NCBI RefSeq assembly: GCF_014648275.1
Contig: NZ_BMQU01000013.1
Span: 62,001-126,000 of the forward strand
DNA: 64,000 nt
Reading direction: 5' to 3'
Source of the DNA: Pseudomonas laurentiana
GTDB taxonomy: Bacteria > Pseudomonadota > Gammaproteobacteria > Pseudomonadales > Pseudomonadaceae
The position numbers were made by a program, and so were the translations under genes. Below the pieces are notes generated by a model. That model did not search any database and was not told where the DNA came from. It worked only from the letters and a program-made list of their open reading frames with translations. This document shows, piece by piece, positions 37,107-47,559 of the stretch. The stretch's first letter is position 1, and every line of letters begins with the position of its first letter.

Positions 37107-37832
37107 TTACAGGCGGAACTCGTGGCCGAGGTAAACCTCTTTCACCAGTTCGTTGGCCAGGATGGTCTCTGCATCACCTTCGGCGATTAGGCGACCATCG
37201 TTGACGATGTAAGCAGTTTCGCAGATATCCAGGGTTTCACGGACGTTGTGGTCGGTGATCAGAACGCCAATGCCTTTGGCTTTCAGGTGATGGATGATCT
37301 GCTTGATGTCTCCGACCGAGATCGGGTCGACACCGGCAAAGGGTTCGTCGAGCAGGATGAACTTTGGTGCGGTCGCCAGTGCGCGTGCGATTTCCACGCG
37401 GCGACGTTCGCCACCAGAAAGGCTCATGCCGAGGTTGTCGCGAATGTGGCTGATGTGGAACTCCTGCAGCAGGCTTTCCAGCTCCTTGCGCCGCCCCGCA
37501 GCGTCCAGCTCCTTGCGTGTTTCCAGGATCGCCATGATGTTGTCGGCCACCGACAGCTTTCGGAAGATCGAGGCTTCCTGGGGCAGGTAGCCGATACCGG
37601 CGCGTGCACGGCCATGCATCGGCTGGTGGCTGACATCCAGGTTATCGATGAGCACGCGGCCCTGGTCGGCCTGTACCAGGCCGACAATCATGTAGAAGCA
37701 TGTTGTCTTGCCGGCGCCGTTAGGGCCGAGCAGGCCGACGATCTGACCGCTGTCGATTGACAGGCTGACGTCGCGTACGACTTGTCGGCTTTTGTAGCTC
37801 TTGGCCAGGTGCTGGGCTTTGAGGGTTGCCAT
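37107..37832 (-). CDS. lptB: LPS export ABC transporter ATPase LptB
   Basis: A 241-residue ATPase that powers LPS extraction by LptB2FG. Walker A is [13 protein letters not shown] (about residue 36), the signature is [18 protein letters not shown], Walker B is [13 protein letters not shown], and the H-loop is ITDHNVRE. Its start codon overlaps the lptA stop by one base. Its membrane partners LptF and LptG are encoded 22 kb away in this window (59458-61627), as usual for gammaproteobacteria. Confidence 0.97.
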   Translation of the reverse strand: MATLKAQHLAKSYKSRQVVRDVSLSIDSGQIVGLLGPNGAGKTTCFYMIVGLVQADQGRVLIDNLDVSHQPMHGRARAGIGYLPQEASIFRKLSVADNIMAILETRKELDAAGRRKELESLLQEFHISHIRDNLGMSLSGGERRRVEIARALATAPKFILLDEPFAGVDPISVGDIKQIIHHLKAKGIGVLITDHNVRETLDICETAYIVNDGRLIAEGDAETILANELVKEVYLGHEFRL

Positions 37833-38356
37833 TACTCGGCCTTCTTCTTCGGCTGGATCACCATGTCGATGCGTGGACGCGGCGCGGTAATGTTGCTGCC
37901 GCGGCCGGCGGTAGCGACCTGAGACTTGGTGTTGTAGACGATTTTTTCGCCTTCTGTGGTATTGCCTTCGTTGATCACCTTGGCCCGATCTGTCAGGACC
38001 ACCAGGTCTTTCAGGGCCTGGTACTGGATCTGTACGGCATAACCTTGCATCTTGTCTGCTTTTGCGGCGCTTTGTTGCTGCTCGAAGTAAGCCAGGTTGC
38101 CCACCGAAGTGACCACGTCGATATCGCCAGCGGCGGAGCGGGTGATGGTCACGGTGTTGCCTTTGATCATCATGGAGCCTTGGGTGATGATCACGTCGCC
38201 GGTATAGGTGGCAATGCCTTTCTTGTCGTCCAGTTGGGCGTTATCGGCCTGGATGCGGATTGGCTGGTCGCGGTCGTTCGGCAGGGCCAAGGCGCTCGCG
38301 CTTCCCAGTGCTGCGCTCAGGCTGAGCAAAAAGGGGAGGGTTTTAACGAGCCTCAT
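37832..38356 (-). CDS. lptA: LPS export periplasmic bridge protein LptA
   Basis: A 174-residue protein with signal peptide [26 protein letters not shown]. The OstA/LptA beta-jellyroll ([43 protein letters not shown]) forms oligomers carrying LPS across the periplasm. The C-terminus is basic ([13 protein letters not shown]). Its start overlaps the end of lptC by 14 bases and its stop overlaps lptB by one base, so the three are translationally coupled. Confidence 0.95.
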   Translation of the reverse strand: MRLVKTLPFLLSLSAALGSASALALPNDRDQPIRIQADNAQLDDKKGIATYTGDVIITQGSMMIKGNTVTITRSAAGDIDVVTSVGNLAYFEQQQSAAKADKMQGYAVQIQYQALKDLVVLTDRAKVINEGNTTEGEKIVYNTKSQVATAGRGSNITAPRPRIDMVIQPKKKAE

Positions 38357-38915
38357 ACTGTCCTCTTACGTTGGACAGCAGGTCCATCCTGCCGTCTTTC
38401 AAATACGCTTTCATTCCCTTGCCCGTAGTGGTCCCACCGGCGCCGTCGATTCTAACGGCTTGCTCGGTTTGAGCATATTGCTTCTGTGGGAATACAGTCA
38501 TACGGGTTGTGGTAATAATGGTTTCACGGTTCTGTTCGTCGGTGCGGGCAACCCGCACGGAGTCAATCAGTTCGACTTCGGTGCCGTCGGGGTTCACCTC
38601 GCCGCGTTCGCTCTGAACGTGCCAAGGGTAGGCGGTGCCTCGGTACATGTGCAGGTCCGGTGTGGTCAGCAGGGTGACTTCACTGGCTTGCAGGTGTTCG
38701 ACCTTGTCTGCCGTCATGTCATATTGCAGCTTGCCGTCTGGGAGAAACTGAACGCTATGGGCGTTGGTGGCGTAATAGTCGATGGCGCTTTTGTCTACAG
38801 TGACTACGGGTTGTTCGAGGAAGCTGGTGGGGCCGACTTTCCAGTACCCAATCGCCGCCAGCAGGGCGGCAATCGCACCGAGTAGTGCAATATTGCGGAT
38901 TTTATTACTGAACAT
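38343..38915 (-). CDS. lptC: LPS export protein LptC
   Basis: A 190-residue bitopic protein: MFSNKIRNIALLGAIAALLAAIGYW is the N-terminal anchor, followed by a periplasmic LptA-like jellyroll (YDMTADKVEHLQASEVTLLTTPDLHMYRG...PWHVQSERGEVNPDGTEVELIDSVRV). It receives LPS from LptB2FG and passes it to LptA. The ATG at 38915 begins the anchor; an upstream in-frame start at 38984 would add a polar tail and overlap kdsC. Confidence 0.94.
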   Translation of the reverse strand: MFSNKIRNIALLGAIAALLAAIGYWKVGPTSFLEQPVVTVDKSAIDYYATNAHSVQFLPDGKLQYDMTADKVEHLQASEVTLLTTPDLHMYRGTAYPWHVQSERGEVNPDGTEVELIDSVRVARTDEQNRETIITTTRMTVFPQKQYAQTEQAVRIDGAGGTTTGKGMKAYLKDGRMDLLSNVRGQYEAR

Positions 38916-38923
38916 GTGTCGCC

Positions 38924-39448
38924 CTACAGATAATTGGCGTTGGCCGCATCGAGGTTGCCCTGGGCCCGCAGGATCAGTTCGCAAAACTCGCGAGCGGCAC
39001 CTTCGCCGCCGCGTGCAACGGTAACACCGTCTGCATGTTCGCGTACAAAGGCTGCAGCGTTGGCCACGGCCATGCCCAGGCCGACCCGGCGGATGACAGG
39101 CAGATCCGGCAAATCGTCACCCAGGTAGGCAACCTGGTCATAGTTTAGGCCGAGCTGGCCAAGAAGCTCGTCCAATACGACCAATTTATCTTCCCGTCCC
39201 TGATACAGGTGCGGGATGCCGAGGTTTTTCGCCCGGCGCTCGACCACTGGGGTCTTGCGGCCACTGATGATTGCGGTGGTCACGCCCGAAGCCATAAGCA
39301 TTTTGATGCCTTGGCCGTCCAGGGTATTGAAGGTCTTGAATTCGCTGCCGTCTTCAAGAAAATACAGGCGGCCGTCGGTGAGGACGCCATCTACATCGAA
39401 AACGGCCAGCTTGATGGCCTTGCCGCGCTGCAGCAGATCCGATTGCAT
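38924..39448 (-). CDS. kdsC: 3-deoxy-D-manno-octulosonate 8-phosphate phosphatase KdsC
   Basis: A 174-residue HAD phosphatase making free Kdo for lipid A core assembly. HAD motif I is DVDGVLTDG with catalytic aspartates, motif II is TAIISGRKTP, and motif III/IV is AYLGDDLPDLPVIRRVGLGMAVANA. There is no cap domain, as is normal for tetrameric KdsC. Its ATG overlaps the kdsD stop by one base and lptC begins eight bases after its stop. Confidence 0.96.
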   Translation of the reverse strand: MQSDLLQRGKAIKLAVFDVDGVLTDGRLYFLEDGSEFKTFNTLDGQGIKMLMASGVTTAIISGRKTPVVERRAKNLGIPHLYQGREDKLVVLDELLGQLGLNYDQVAYLGDDLPDLPVIRRVGLGMAVANAAAFVREHADGVTVARGGEGAAREFCELILRAQGNLDAANANYL

Positions 39449-40422
39449 TACATTACCCCCGCACGCAACAGGTCGTGCATGTTCAGTGCACCTACCGGGC
39501 GGTCGTCCTTGTCAACGACTACCAGGGCGTTGATCTTGTGGTCTTCCATGATCTTCAAGGCCTCGGCGGCGAGCATTTCGGCGCGGGCGGTCTTGCCGTG
39601 CGGAGTCATCACGTCTTCGATCAGCGCCTTGTGGAGGTCGATGTTGCGGTCGAGCGTGCGGCGCAGGTCACCATCGGTGAAGATCCCGGCCAGACGGCCG
39701 TCAGCTTCCAGCACCACGGTCATGCCCAGGCCCTTGCGGGTCATTTCCATGAGGGCATCCTTGAGCAGGGTGCCGCGTGCAACCTGAGGCAGTTCGGCGC
39801 CGGCGTGCATGACGTTTTCGACCTTGAGCAGCAGGCGTCGGCCCAATGCGCCACCGGGGTGGGAGAAGGCGAAGTCTTCTGCGGTGAAGCCGCGGGCTTC
39901 AAGCAGGGCGATGGCCAGTGCGTCGCCCAGTACCAGGGCGGCAGTGGTCGAGGAGGTCGGCGCCAGGTTCAGCGGGCAGGCTTCCTGTTCCACGCGGGCG
40001 TCAAGGTTGACCTCGGCGGCTTTGGCCAAAGGCGAATCCGGGTTGCCGGTGAGGCTGATGAGTTGAATGCCCAGGCGTTTGATCAGTGGCAGCAGGGTAA
40101 CGATTTCGGCGGTTGAGCCGGAGTTCGACAGGGCCAGGATGATGTCGTCACGGGTGATCATGCCCATGTCGCCATGGCTGGCTTCGGCAGGGTGGACGAA
40201 AAATGCCGGAGTGCCGGTGCTGGCCAGGGTTGCGGCGATCTTGTTGCCGATGTGCCCCGACTTGCCCATGCCGACTACCACGACCCGGCCTTTGCTGGCC
40301 TGGATCAGCTCGCAGGCCTTGACGAAATCAGCGTCGATATGGGCGAGCAGGCCTTCTACCGCTTCGAGTTCGAGGCGGATAGTACGTTGTGCGGATTGGA
40401 TCAGGTCGCTGGATTGGCTCAT
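39448..40422 (-). CDS. kdsD: D-arabinose 5-phosphate isomerase KdsD
   Basis: A 324-residue enzyme converting ribulose 5-phosphate to arabinose 5-phosphate, the first step of Kdo synthesis. It has an N-terminal SIS domain (VVVGMGKSGHIGNKIAATLASTGTPAFFVHPAEASHGD, ILALSNSGSTAEI) and two C-terminal CBS domains (about residues 205-324). The ATG at 40422 is chosen over 40485 by homology. It opens the kdsD-kdsC-lptCAB operon and is divergent from mlaF. Confidence 0.96.
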   Translation of the reverse strand: MSQSSDLIQSAQRTIRLELEAVEGLLAHIDADFVKACELIQASKGRVVVVGMGKSGHIGNKIAATLASTGTPAFFVHPAEASHGDMGMITRDDIILALSNSGSTAEIVTLLPLIKRLGIQLISLTGNPDSPLAKAAEVNLDARVEQEACPLNLAPTSSTTAALVLGDALAIALLEARGFTAEDFAFSHPGGALGRRLLLKVENVMHAGAELPQVARGTLLKDALMEMTRKGLGMTVVLEADGRLAGIFTDGDLRRTLDRNIDLHKALIEDVMTPHGKTARAEMLAAEALKIMEDHKINALVVVDKDDRPVGALNMHDLLRAGVM

Positions 40423-40456
40423 GTGGAAAATCGGATTGCCTGATGAAAAGTCGGCG

Positions 40457-40462
40457 ATTATA
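40457..40462 (-). promoter_or_regulatory. Candidate -10 element for the kdsD operon
   Basis: A perfect TATAAT on the minus strand lies 34 bases before the kdsD start. The sequence 17 bases upstream is a poor -35. Position and the divergent layout make it the likely operon promoter. Confidence 0.45.
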
Positions 40463-40561
40463 GCGGGATTGCACGAAAGCCTCACCTGCGAATCGCTGTC
40501 AATGGTGCGTCAGTCGTATCCTTTTTTACGCCAAGAAGTCTCTGCAAGCGCTGCGATGGCC

Positions 40562-40591
40562 TTGGGGCGGGCCTGTCTGCGGTGCTATAGT
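40562..40591 (+). promoter_or_regulatory. Candidate sigma-70 promoter for the mla operon
   Basis: TTGGGG (40562-40567) and TATAGT (40586-40591) are 18 bases apart and lead toward mlaF. The leader would be about 80 bases and contains a small GCCTCC/GGAGGC hairpin at 40625-40641. Confidence 0.5.
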
Positions 40592-40680
40592 TCGCCGCCA
40601 GTTCGGCCCGCTCAGGGCGTGCGTGCCTCCATGAAGGAGGCGGACGTCTGAGTGAGAAGGCTGTATCGCAAGGAGTTTAG

Positions 40681-41490
40681 ATGAGCGTTGATAACGCCTA
40701 CGCGGTCGAGTTGAAGGGCGTAACCTTCAAGCGCGGTTCGCGCAGTATCTTCAATAACGTCGATATACGTATTCCCCGAGGAAAGGTCACCGGCATCATG
40801 GGGCCTTCCGGGTGTGGCAAGACTACGCTGCTGCGGCTGATTGGCGCGCAGTTGCGCCCTGCCAGCGGCGAAGTCTGGGTGGCGGGTCAGAACCTGCCAA
40901 CCCTGTCGCGAAGCGACCTCTTCGATGCCCGCAAGCAGATGGGCGTGCTGTTCCAGAGTGGCGCATTGTTCACGGATCTCGATGTGTTCGAGAACGTCGC
41001 CTTTCCTCTGCGTGTTCATACGCAACTGTCCGATGAGATGATTCGCGACATCGTGCTGATGAAGTTGCAGGCGGTGGGCTTGCGCGGTGCCTTCGAACTG
41101 ATGCCCGACGAGCTTTCCGGCGGGATGAAGCGCCGTGTGGCGTTGGCCCGTGCGATTGCCCTGGACCCGCAAATCCTCATGTACGACGAACCCTTCGTTG
41201 GCCAGGATCCGATCGCGATGGGTGTGTTGGTGCGGTTGATTCGTCTGCTCAACGATGCCCTTGGTATCACCAGTATCGTCGTTTCCCATGACTTGGCTGA
41301 AACCGCCAGTATTGCCGACTACCTCTATGTGGTGGGTGACGGGCAGGTATTGGGGCAAGGTACGCCGCAGGAACTGATGAACTCCGATAATCCGCGTATT
41401 CGTCAGTTCATGAAGGGCGATCCAGACGGCCCGGTGCCTTTCCATTTTCCTGCGCCTGACTACCGCGCCGATTTGTTGGGGAAGCGTTAG
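40681..41490 (+). CDS. mlaF: Phospholipid transport ABC ATPase MlaF
   Basis: A 269-residue ATPase of the MlaFEDB complex, which moves phospholipids between inner and outer membranes to keep lipid asymmetry. Walker A is GPSGCGKTTLLRL, the signature is LSGGMKRRVALARAIA, Walker B is ILMYDEPFVGQDPI, and the H-loop is VVSHDLAE. A C-terminal extension (FMKGDPDGPVPFHFPAPDYRADLLGKR) is typical of MlaF. AAGGAG precedes the start at a good distance. The stop abuts the mlaE start. Confidence 0.97.
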   Translation: MSVDNAYAVELKGVTFKRGSRSIFNNVDIRIPRGKVTGIMGPSGCGKTTLLRLIGAQLRPASGEVWVAGQNLPTLSRSDLFDARKQMGVLFQSGALFTDLDVFENVAFPLRVHTQLSDEMIRDIVLMKLQAVGLRGAFELMPDELSGGMKRRVALARAIALDPQILMYDEPFVGQDPIAMGVLVRLIRLLNDALGITSIVVSHDLAETASIADYLYVVGDGQVLGQGTPQELMNSDNPRIRQFMKGDPDGPVPFHFPAPDYRADLLGKR

Positions 41491-42288
41491 ATGCGCAGAA
41501 AATCGTTACTTGAGCGTATTCGTCTTTTCGGTCGCGCGGCCATTGATGTGCTCGCGGTGCTTGGCCGCTCCTGGCTGTTCCTGTTGCACGCATTGATTGG
41601 CCGTGGCGGTATTGGCGGCAGCTTCCAGTTGTTGGTCAAGCAACTGTACTCGGTCGGTGTGCTCTCGCTGGCAATCATCGTGGTGTCCGGTATTTTCATC
41701 GGCATGGTGTTGTCCTTGCAGGGCTTCAATATCCTGAGCAGCTACGGTTCGGAACAGGCAGTAGGGCAGATGATCGCCTTGACCCTGCTGCGCGAGCTGG
41801 GGCCGGTGGTGACGGCATTGCTGTTCGCCGGGCGCGCGGGCTCTGCATTGACCGCTGAAATCGGCAACATGAAGTCTACTGAGCAGCTGTCCAGCCTTGA
41901 AATGATCGGTGTCGATCCGCTCAAGTACATCGTTGCCCCGCGTCTGTGGGCAGGCTTCATTTCCCTGCCGCTGCTGGCGATGATTTTCAGCGTGGTGGGT
42001 ATATGGGGGGGATCCTGGGTCGCGGTTGACTGGCTGGGCGTCTATGAAGGCTCTTTCTGGTCCAACATGCAGAACAGTGTGTCATTCACCGACGATGTGC
42101 TTAACGGGGTCATCAAGAGCGTTGTGTTTGCTTTTGTCGTCACCTGGATCGCCGTATTCCAAGGCTATGACTGCGAACCCACTTCAGAGGGGATCAGCCG
42201 TGCCACTACCAAGACCGTGGTCTATGCCTCGTTGGCAGTCCTGGGTCTGGACTTTATTCTGACCGCCTTGATGTTTGGAGATTTCTGA
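41491..42288 (+). CDS. mlaE: Phospholipid transport permease MlaE
   Basis: A 265-residue inner-membrane permease. An N-terminal interfacial helix precedes five transmembrane helices. Family motifs include [55 protein letters not shown] and [36 protein letters not shown]. It dimerises and holds the MlaD hexamer and MlaF ATPases. It overlaps mlaD by one base (TGATG). Confidence 0.97.
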   Translation: MRRKSLLERIRLFGRAAIDVLAVLGRSWLFLLHALIGRGGIGGSFQLLVKQLYSVGVLSLAIIVVSGIFIGMVLSLQGFNILSSYGSEQAVGQMIALTLLRELGPVVTALLFAGRAGSALTAEIGNMKSTEQLSSLEMIGVDPLKYIVAPRLWAGFISLPLLAMIFSVVGIWGGSWVAVDWLGVYEGSFWSNMQNSVSFTDDVLNGVIKSVVFAFVVTWIAVFQGYDCEPTSEGISRATTKTVVYASLAVLGLDFILTALMFGDF

Positions 42289-42755
42289 TGCAAAACCGCA
42301 CCCTGGAAATCGGTGTCGGCCTGTTCCTCCTGGCCGGGATCCTGGCGCTGCTTCTGCTGGCCCTGCGTGTCAGTGGCCTGTCTGCCAGCCCGAGCAGCGA
42401 TACCTATAAACTTTATGCCAATTTTGACAATATCGCCGGTTTGACGGTCAGATCGAAAGTGACCATGGCCGGCGTTACTATCGGCAGGGTCACAGCCATC
42501 GATCTGGATCGCGACAGCTTCACCGGTCGGGTGACCATGGAGCTGGAAAAACGCCTGGACAACCTGCCCTCGGACTCCACGGCATCTATCCTGACTGCAG
42601 GGTTGCTGGGTGAGAAGTACGTGGGTATCAGTGTCGGCGGCGATGAGACGGTGTTGAAGGATGGCGGGGTCATCCATGACACCCAGTCGTCGTTGGTGCT
42701 TGAAGATCTGATTGGCAAGTTTTTGCTCAATAGCGTTGGCAAAGAAGCCAAATAA
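42288..42755 (+). CDS. mlaD: Phospholipid transport MCE-domain protein MlaD
   Basis: A 155-residue protein with one N-terminal helix (about residues 8-27) and a single periplasmic MCE domain (YKLYANFDNIAGLTVRSKVTMAGVTIGRVTAIDLD, then SILTAGLLGEKYVGISVGG). It forms the hexameric lipid channel above MlaE. The C-terminal helix (LEDLIGKFLLNSVG) lines the pore. Its stop is nine bases before mlaC. Confidence 0.97.
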   Translation: MQNRTLEIGVGLFLLAGILALLLLALRVSGLSASPSSDTYKLYANFDNIAGLTVRSKVTMAGVTIGRVTAIDLDRDSFTGRVTMELEKRLDNLPSDSTASILTAGLLGEKYVGISVGGDETVLKDGGVIHDTQSSLVLEDLIGKFLLNSVGKEAK

Positions 42756-42764
42756 GGAGTTTCT

Positions 42765-43418
42765 ATGATCTCTATTCTGCGACGCGGTCTGCTGGTGTTG
42801 CTGGCAGCGCTGCCGATGTTTGCGGGCGCAGCGGTTGCACCGTCGGCTCATGACCTTATTCAGGGTACGACCAATGAGCTGCTGTCCGACCTGAAGTCGA
42901 ACAAAGAGCAGTACAAGTCCAACCCGAGCGCGTTCTACGACGCCCTCAATCGTATCCTCGGACCGGTTGTGGACGCTGATGGCATCTCGCGCAGCATCAT
43001 GACCGTGAAGTATTCGCGCAAGGCTACGCCTGAGCAGATGACGCGCTTCCAGGAGAACTTCAAGCGCAGCTTGATGCAGTTCTATGGAAACGCACTGCTG
43101 GAGTACAACAACCAGGGTATTACTGTCAGCCCGGCCAAGGATGAAAGCGGCACCCGGACCAGCGTTGACATGAAGGTCACTGGCAACAACGGTGCGATCT
43201 ATCCGGTTTCCTACACGCTGGAGAAGATCGATGGCGTCTGGAAAGTGCGCAATGTGATCGTCAATGGCATCAATATCGGCAAGTTGTTCCGTGACCAGTT
43301 TGCCGACGCCATGCAGCGCAACGGTAATAACCTGGACAAGACCATCGATGGCTGGGCTGGCGAAGTTGCCAAGGCCAAGGAAACGGCGGAGCAGTCCACC
43401 GAGAAACAGACGCAATGA
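42765..43418 (+). CDS. mlaC: Periplasmic phospholipid shuttle MlaC
   Basis: A 217-residue soluble carrier that ferries phospholipids between MlaA at the outer membrane and MlaFEDB. The signal peptide is MISILRRGLLVLLAALPMFAGA-AVA. The Tol-Tol-Ttg2 fold is visible in DADGISRSIMTVKYSRKATPEQMTRFQENFKRSLMQFYGNALLEY and IDGVWKVRNVIVNGINIGKLFRDQFADAM. AAGGAG lies upstream. It overlaps mlaB by four bases. MlaA is not in this window. Confidence 0.96.
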   Translation: MISILRRGLLVLLAALPMFAGAAVAPSAHDLIQGTTNELLSDLKSNKEQYKSNPSAFYDALNRILGPVVDADGISRSIMTVKYSRKATPEQMTRFQENFKRSLMQFYGNALLEYNNQGITVSPAKDESGTRTSVDMKVTGNNGAIYPVSYTLEKIDGVWKVRNVIVNGINIGKLFRDQFADAMQRNGNNLDKTIDGWAGEVAKAKETAEQSTEKQTQ

Positions 43419-43720
43419 GCAGTGCCTCTGTAAAGTGGGGTGAGGCCGGTGTCCTGAGCCTTTCGGGGGTTCTGGATTACCGCACGGGCCCGACCCTGCG
43501 CAAGGAAGGTAAGACGCTGATTGCCGCTGAGAAGGCGCCCACGCTAGTGCTCGACTGCTCTGCAGTGGAGAAGTCGAGCAGTGTTGGCCTCTCCCTGTTG
43601 CTGGCCTTCATGCGTGATGCCAGTGCAACCGGGAAAACGGTCGAAGTACGCGCCATGCCCCAGGACATGCGTGAAATCGCCGAGGTCTATGGCCTCGGCG
43701 AGCTGTTGGCGGGCCGATAA
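43415..43720 (+). CDS. mlaB: STAS-domain protein MlaB
   Basis: A 101-residue STAS protein that binds MlaF and is required for stability and activity of the ATPase. The core is LSGVLDYRTGPTLRKEGKTL...LVLDCSAVEKSSSVGLSLLLAFMRDASATGKTVEV, with the conserved Ser-rich loop. It is last in mlaFEDCB, coupled to mlaC by an ATGA overlap, and followed by a terminator hairpin. Confidence 0.94.
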   Translation: MSSASVKWGEAGVLSLSGVLDYRTGPTLRKEGKTLIAAEKAPTLVLDCSAVEKSSSVGLSLLLAFMRDASATGKTVEVRAMPQDMREIAEVYGLGELLAGR

Positions 43721-43724
43721 TCGG

Positions 43725-43789
43725 CCCCCGCCTACCGGCCCCTCCGTCAGAGTCCTCGTTTACGGGGTTCGCAGGCGGGGGGCTTTTTT
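43725..43789 (+). terminator. Intrinsic terminator of the mla operon
   Basis: CCCCCGCCT (43725-43733) pairs with AGGCGGGGG (43773-43781) across a long spacer and is followed by six T residues (43784-43789). It starts five bases after the mlaB stop and separates mla from ibaG-murA. Confidence 0.75.
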
Positions 43790-43835
43790 GTATGATGGCC
43801 GACCCGCGCGCACAGGGCGCCGATTGAGGTTGAGC

Positions 43836-44075
43836 ATGCAGGCCGTAGAAGTTAAGAGCTTCCTTGAAGAAAAGTTGCCGGGAACCCGGGTCGAAGTTGA
43901 AGGCGAAGGCTGCAACTTCCAGTTGAATCTGATCAGCGACGAGTTGGCGGCCCTGAGCCCGGTCAAGCGTCAGCAAGCGATCTATGCTCACCTGAACCCG
44001 TGGATCACCGATGGCAGCATCCATGCGGTAACCATGAAATTTTTCAGCAGCGCAGCCTGGGCTGAGCGCACCTGA
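43836..44075 (+). CDS. ibaG: BolA-family iron-sulfur/acid-response protein IbaG
   Basis: A 79-residue BolA-like protein. The helix-turn-like BolA core is MQAVEVKSFLEEKLPGTRVEVEGEGCNFQLNLISDELAALSPVKRQQAIYAHLNPWITDGSIHAVTMKFFS. IbaG partners with monothiol glutaredoxins in iron-sulfur handling and affects acid resistance and envelope. The ATG at 43836 is preferred because homologues start MQAxEVK; a longer frame extends back into mlaB. It is 21 bases upstream of murA, the usual pairing. Confidence 0.93.
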   Translation: MQAVEVKSFLEEKLPGTRVEVEGEGCNFQLNLISDELAALSPVKRQQAIYAHLNPWITDGSIHAVTMKFFSSAAWAERT

Positions 44076-45362
<1,287 letters not shown>

Positions 45363-45468
45363 TCTGCCTGCGGCGCAGGGACGCGCCACACATTGCTGGA
45401 CCGAATTGACTGCTGTCGAGCCTGCTGTGCGGCTCGACGGGCACAAGCCGCATAAGGACCGACGTTTC

Positions 45469-46104
45469 ATGTTGACCATCGCGCTGTCCAAGGGCCGTAT
45501 TCTTGACGATACCCTGCCGTTGCTGGCAGAGGCGGGCATTGTCCCGACCGAGAATCCGGACAAGAGCCGCAAACTGATCATCCCGACGACCCAGGAAGAT
45601 GTACGCCTGCTGATCGTGCGGGCCACCGACGTGCCGACGTATGTCGAGCATGGCGCCGCCGATCTGGGTGTGGCCGGCAAGGACGTGTTGATGGAGTACG
45701 GTGGTCAGGGCCTGTACGAGCCACTGGATCTGCAGATTGCCAAGTGCAAGCTGATGACCGCCGGTGCGGTGGGTGCTGCTGAACCCAAGGGTCGCCTGCG
45801 GGTGGCAACCAAGTTTGTCAACGTTGCCAAGCGCTACTACGCCGAGCAGGGCCGTCAGGTCGACATCATCAAGCTCTATGGCTCGATGGAGCTGGCGCCC
45901 CTGATTGGCCTGGCCGACAAGATCATCGACGTCGTCGATACCGGCAATACCCTGCGGGCAAACGGCCTGGAGCCCCAGGAACTGATTGCCACCATCAGCT
46001 CCCGTCTGGTGGTCAACAAAGCATCCATGAAGATGCAGCATGCGCGTATCCAGAGCCTGATCGACACCTTGCGTCAGGCCGTGGAGTCGCGACACCGCGG
46101 TTGA
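45469..46104 (+). CDS. hisG: ATP phosphoribosyltransferase HisG, short form
   Basis: A 211-residue catalytic subunit for the first step of histidine synthesis. It starts [24 protein letters not shown] and contains the PRPP-binding region [15 protein letters not shown]. The short HisG lacks the C-terminal regulatory domain and needs HisZ, a HisRS-like protein not in this window. The ATG at 45469 is preferred over upstream frames. It is the first of hisG-hisD-hisC. Confidence 0.96.
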   Translation: MLTIALSKGRILDDTLPLLAEAGIVPTENPDKSRKLIIPTTQEDVRLLIVRATDVPTYVEHGAADLGVAGKDVLMEYGGQGLYEPLDLQIAKCKLMTAGAVGAAEPKGRLRVATKFVNVAKRYYAEQGRQVDIIKLYGSMELAPLIGLADKIIDVVDTGNTLRANGLEPQELIATISSRLVVNKASMKMQHARIQSLIDTLRQAVESRHRG

Positions 46105-46231
46105 TTCCTGCGCGCGACCTTTGCTGTCGCGCCCGTCTATCCGCGTCATAGCCAACTTTTTCAGGTGCCCTCGCGGATCGGCTGCTACGTTAAGGGCGCC
46201 TGAGCATCCGCCAATTATTGAGGCCCTCGCT

Positions 46232-47557
46232 ATGACCACGTCCACTGCTATTGCCCGACTCAATGCCGCTGACCCGGATTTCGCCCGACATCTGGATCAT
46301 CTGCTGAGCTGGGAAAGTGTGTCCGACGATGCGGTCAACCAGCGCGTGCTCGACATCATCAAGGCCGTGCGCGAGCGCGGTGACGCAGCACTGGTGGAGT
46401 TCACCCAGCGCTTTGATGGTGTTGAAGTCACTTCGATGAGCGAGCTTATCCTCGGTCGCGAGCGCCTGGAGCTGGCCCTGAGCCGAATCACCCCGGCCCA
46501 GCGTGAAGCGCTGGAGAAAGCCGCCGCACGGGTACGCAGCTACCACGAGAAACAGAAGCAGGACTCCTGGACCTACACCGAGGCCGACGGCACCGTACTG
46601 GGTCAGAAGGTCACGCCACTGGACCGTGCAGGGCTGTATGTGCCCGGTGGCAAGGCGTCCTACCCGTCATCAGTGCTGATGAACGCGATTCCGGCCAAGG
46701 TTGCTGGCGTTACCGAGGTGGTGATGGTTGTGCCAACCCCGCGTGGCGAGGTCAACGAACTGGTACTGGCTGCCGCCTGCATCGCCGGGGTTGATCGCGT
46801 GTTCACCATCGGTGGCGCCCAGGCTGTTGCGGCGCTGGCATACGGCACCGAAAGCGTGCCCCAGGTCGACAAAGTGGTCGGACCAGGCAACATCTACGTT
46901 GCGACTGCCAAGCGTCATGTGTTCGGTCAAGTCGGCATCGACATGATCGCCGGTCCTTCGGAGATCCTCGTGGTCTGTGATGGCCTGACCGATCCGGACT
47001 GGATTGCCATGGACCTGTTCTCCCAGGCCGAGCACGACGAGGATGCCCAGGCGATTCTGGTCAGCCCGGACGCGGCGTTCCTTGACCGCGTTGCGGCGAG
47101 CATCGACAAGCTGCTGCCAACCATGGACCGTGCCGAAATCATCAAGACCTCGATCAATGGCCGTGGTGCTCTGATTCAGGTACGTGACATGCAGCAGGCT
47201 ATCGAGGTGGCCAACCGTATTGCACCTGAGCACCTGGAACTGTCGGTTGCCGACCCGCAGGCCTGGTTGCCGCAGATCCGTCACGCCGGGGCAATCTTCA
47301 TGGGCCGTCACACCAGCGAAGCGCTGGGTGACTACTGTGCCGGCCCGAACCACGTATTGCCGACCTCCGGCACTGCACGGTTTTCTTCGCCGCTGGGTGT
47401 CTACGACTTCCAGAAGCGTTCCTCGATCATCTTCTGCTCCGAACAAGGCGCTTCCGAGCTGGGCAAGACCGCGTCGGTCCTGGCTCGTGGCGAATCGCTC
47501 AGCGCTCATGCACGCAGCGCCGAATACCGCATCATTGCCGACAACGAGGGGAACTGA
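46232..47557 (+). CDS. hisD: Histidinol dehydrogenase HisD
   Basis: A 441-residue zinc and NAD enzyme for the last two steps of histidine synthesis. Family blocks present are [62 protein letters not shown] (zinc-ligand His), and [31 protein letters not shown]. The start at 46232 gives the normal N-terminus; an in-frame start at 46121 would add an unlikely 37-residue tail. hisC starts two bases after the stop. Confidence 0.97.
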   Translation: MTTSTAIARLNAADPDFARHLDHLLSWESVSDDAVNQRVLDIIKAVRERGDAALVEFTQRFDGVEVTSMSELILGRERLELALSRITPAQREALEKAAARVRSYHEKQKQDSWTYTEADGTVLGQKVTPLDRAGLYVPGGKASYPSSVLMNAIPAKVAGVTEVVMVVPTPRGEVNELVLAAACIAGVDRVFTIGGAQAVAALAYGTESVPQVDKVVGPGNIYVATAKRHVFGQVGIDMIAGPSEILVVCDGLTDPDWIAMDLFSQAEHDEDAQAILVSPDAAFLDRVAASIDKLLPTMDRAEIIKTSINGRGALIQVRDMQQAIEVANRIAPEHLELSVADPQAWLPQIRHAGAIFMGRHTSEALGDYCAGPNHVLPTSGTARFSSPLGVYDFQKRSSIIFCSEQGASELGKTASVLARGESLSAHARSAEYRIIADNEGN

Positions 47558-47559
47558 AC

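Noticed and set aside
40632-40652. Six-codon upstream frame (MKEADV) in the mlaF leader
   Set aside because: No ribosome site of its own and it overlaps a small hairpin; chance occurrence is likely.
42222-43415. 397-codon minus-strand frame over mlaD and mlaC
   Set aside because: Fully antisense to two well-defined mla genes in a tight operon; no ribosome site or domain.
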